Below are positions 6,735-6,801 of a stretch of DNA of 6,801 nucleotides, piece by piece; within the stretch, counting starts at the first letter, position 1; every line of letters begins with the position of its first letter. The notes under the pieces were generated by a model, which saw only the letters and a program-made list of their open reading frames with translations, made no database searches and was not told the DNA's origin. The DNA is taken from the NCBI GenBank assembly GCA_030628785.1, contig DAOVQI010000174.1:1-6801 (forward strand). Reading direction: 5' to 3'. This stretch comes from Bacteroidota bacterium. GTDB taxonomy: Bacteria; Bacteroidota; Bacteroidia; Bacteroidales; VadinHA17. A program made the position numbers and the translations under genes.

Positions 6735-6778
6735 GCCCTGTGTAATCCACGAAGTGGTGCAACGCAATTACACAGGGC
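6735..6778. repeat. Palindromic unit C: second three-way-junction element
   Basis: GCCCTGTGTAAT (6735-6746) is perfectly complementary to ATTACACAGGGC (6767-6778), a 12-bp stem. The enclosed 20 bases split exactly into CCAC-GAA-GTGG (6747-6757) and TGC-AAC-GCA (6758-6766), again with no unpaired junction base. The outer arms match unit B except for an A-T to T-A exchange that keeps pairing (6646/6681 versus 6743/6770) and repair of the mismatch. The inner hairpins share no sequence with those of unit B. Confidence 0.75.
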
Positions 6779-6801
6779 GGACAATATTTAACAGGGAATG
6801 A

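Larger units (their letters stand above)
6580..6778. repeat. Cluster of CCTGCCC / CCCTGTGAAAT direct repeats
   Basis: This non-coding stretch is clearly richer in GC than its surroundings. CCTGCCC occurs at 6580, 6635, 6689 and 6698, and CCCyGTGwAAT occurs at 6593-6603, 6639-6649, 6719-6729 and 6736-6746. Three of the four CCCyGTGwAAT copies are the left arm of an inverted repeat described separately; the copy at 6719 has no partner of its own. A frame runs through the array on the minus strand (6762-6505), but it is composed of repeat arms and has no recognisable protein content. The remaining bases to 6801 show no gene. Confidence 0.75.

Noticed and set aside
6505..6762. Minus-strand open frame of 85 codons across the repeat array
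   Set aside because: It is made of palindromic repeat arms, has no recognisable motif, and overlaps the promoter region of the glycosidase gene.
6580..6778. CRISPR array
   Set aside because: The repeated words are short, irregularly spaced and belong to inverted repeats; there are no uniform repeat-spacer units and no cas genes.

Overview
The window looks like a piece of a Bacteroidota chromosome, probably an environmental or gut Bacteroidales/Marinilabiliales-type organism. This is inferred from AT-rich intergenic DNA, starts without a Shine-Dalgarno sequence, a TTTG-N20-TAnnTTTG-like promoter, and gene families typical of that phylum. No rRNA, tRNA, CRISPR array or transposase gene is visible, and no gene appears broken.

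Layout. 1-177 is AT-rich leader DNA. 178-903 (+) encodes a membrane CPBP/Abi-family protein with a variant first active-site motif. It converges on 959-1777 (-), a GNAT acetyltransferase fused to a C-terminal thioredoxin-like domain with a single cysteine. 1778-1960 is a gap holding an 8-bp tandem repeat and an imperfect inverted repeat. The rest of the minus strand is a three-gene cluster read from right to left: a Tat-exported GH109-type (Gfo/Idh/MocA fold) alpha-N-acetylgalactosaminidase (6430-5045), an SSS-family sodium/solute symporter (4948-3083), and a NahK-like N-acetylhexosamine anomeric kinase (3061-1961). 6541-6801 has no credible gene but carries a dense array of structured palindromic repeats.

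How the genes fit together. The three-gene cluster reads as a compact GalNAc scavenging unit. The exported NAD-dependent glycosidase would release GalNAc from glycans, the symporter would carry it across the inner membrane, and the kinase would make GalNAc-1-phosphate. A promoter candidate at 6491-6522 would start the transcript about 55 nt before the glycosidase. A strong stem-loop lies between the glycosidase and symporter genes, and only 21 bp separates symporter from kinase. The later steps (nucleotidyl transfer, epimerisation) and an outer-membrane uptake system are not in the window.

The most unusual sequence is the array upstream of the cluster. Two 44-52 nt units can each fold into a three-way junction with no unpaired base at the junction. 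Their outer arms are nearly identical, while their inner hairpins differ in sequence yet keep pairing. A third, simpler copy and an orphan half-arm lie beside them.
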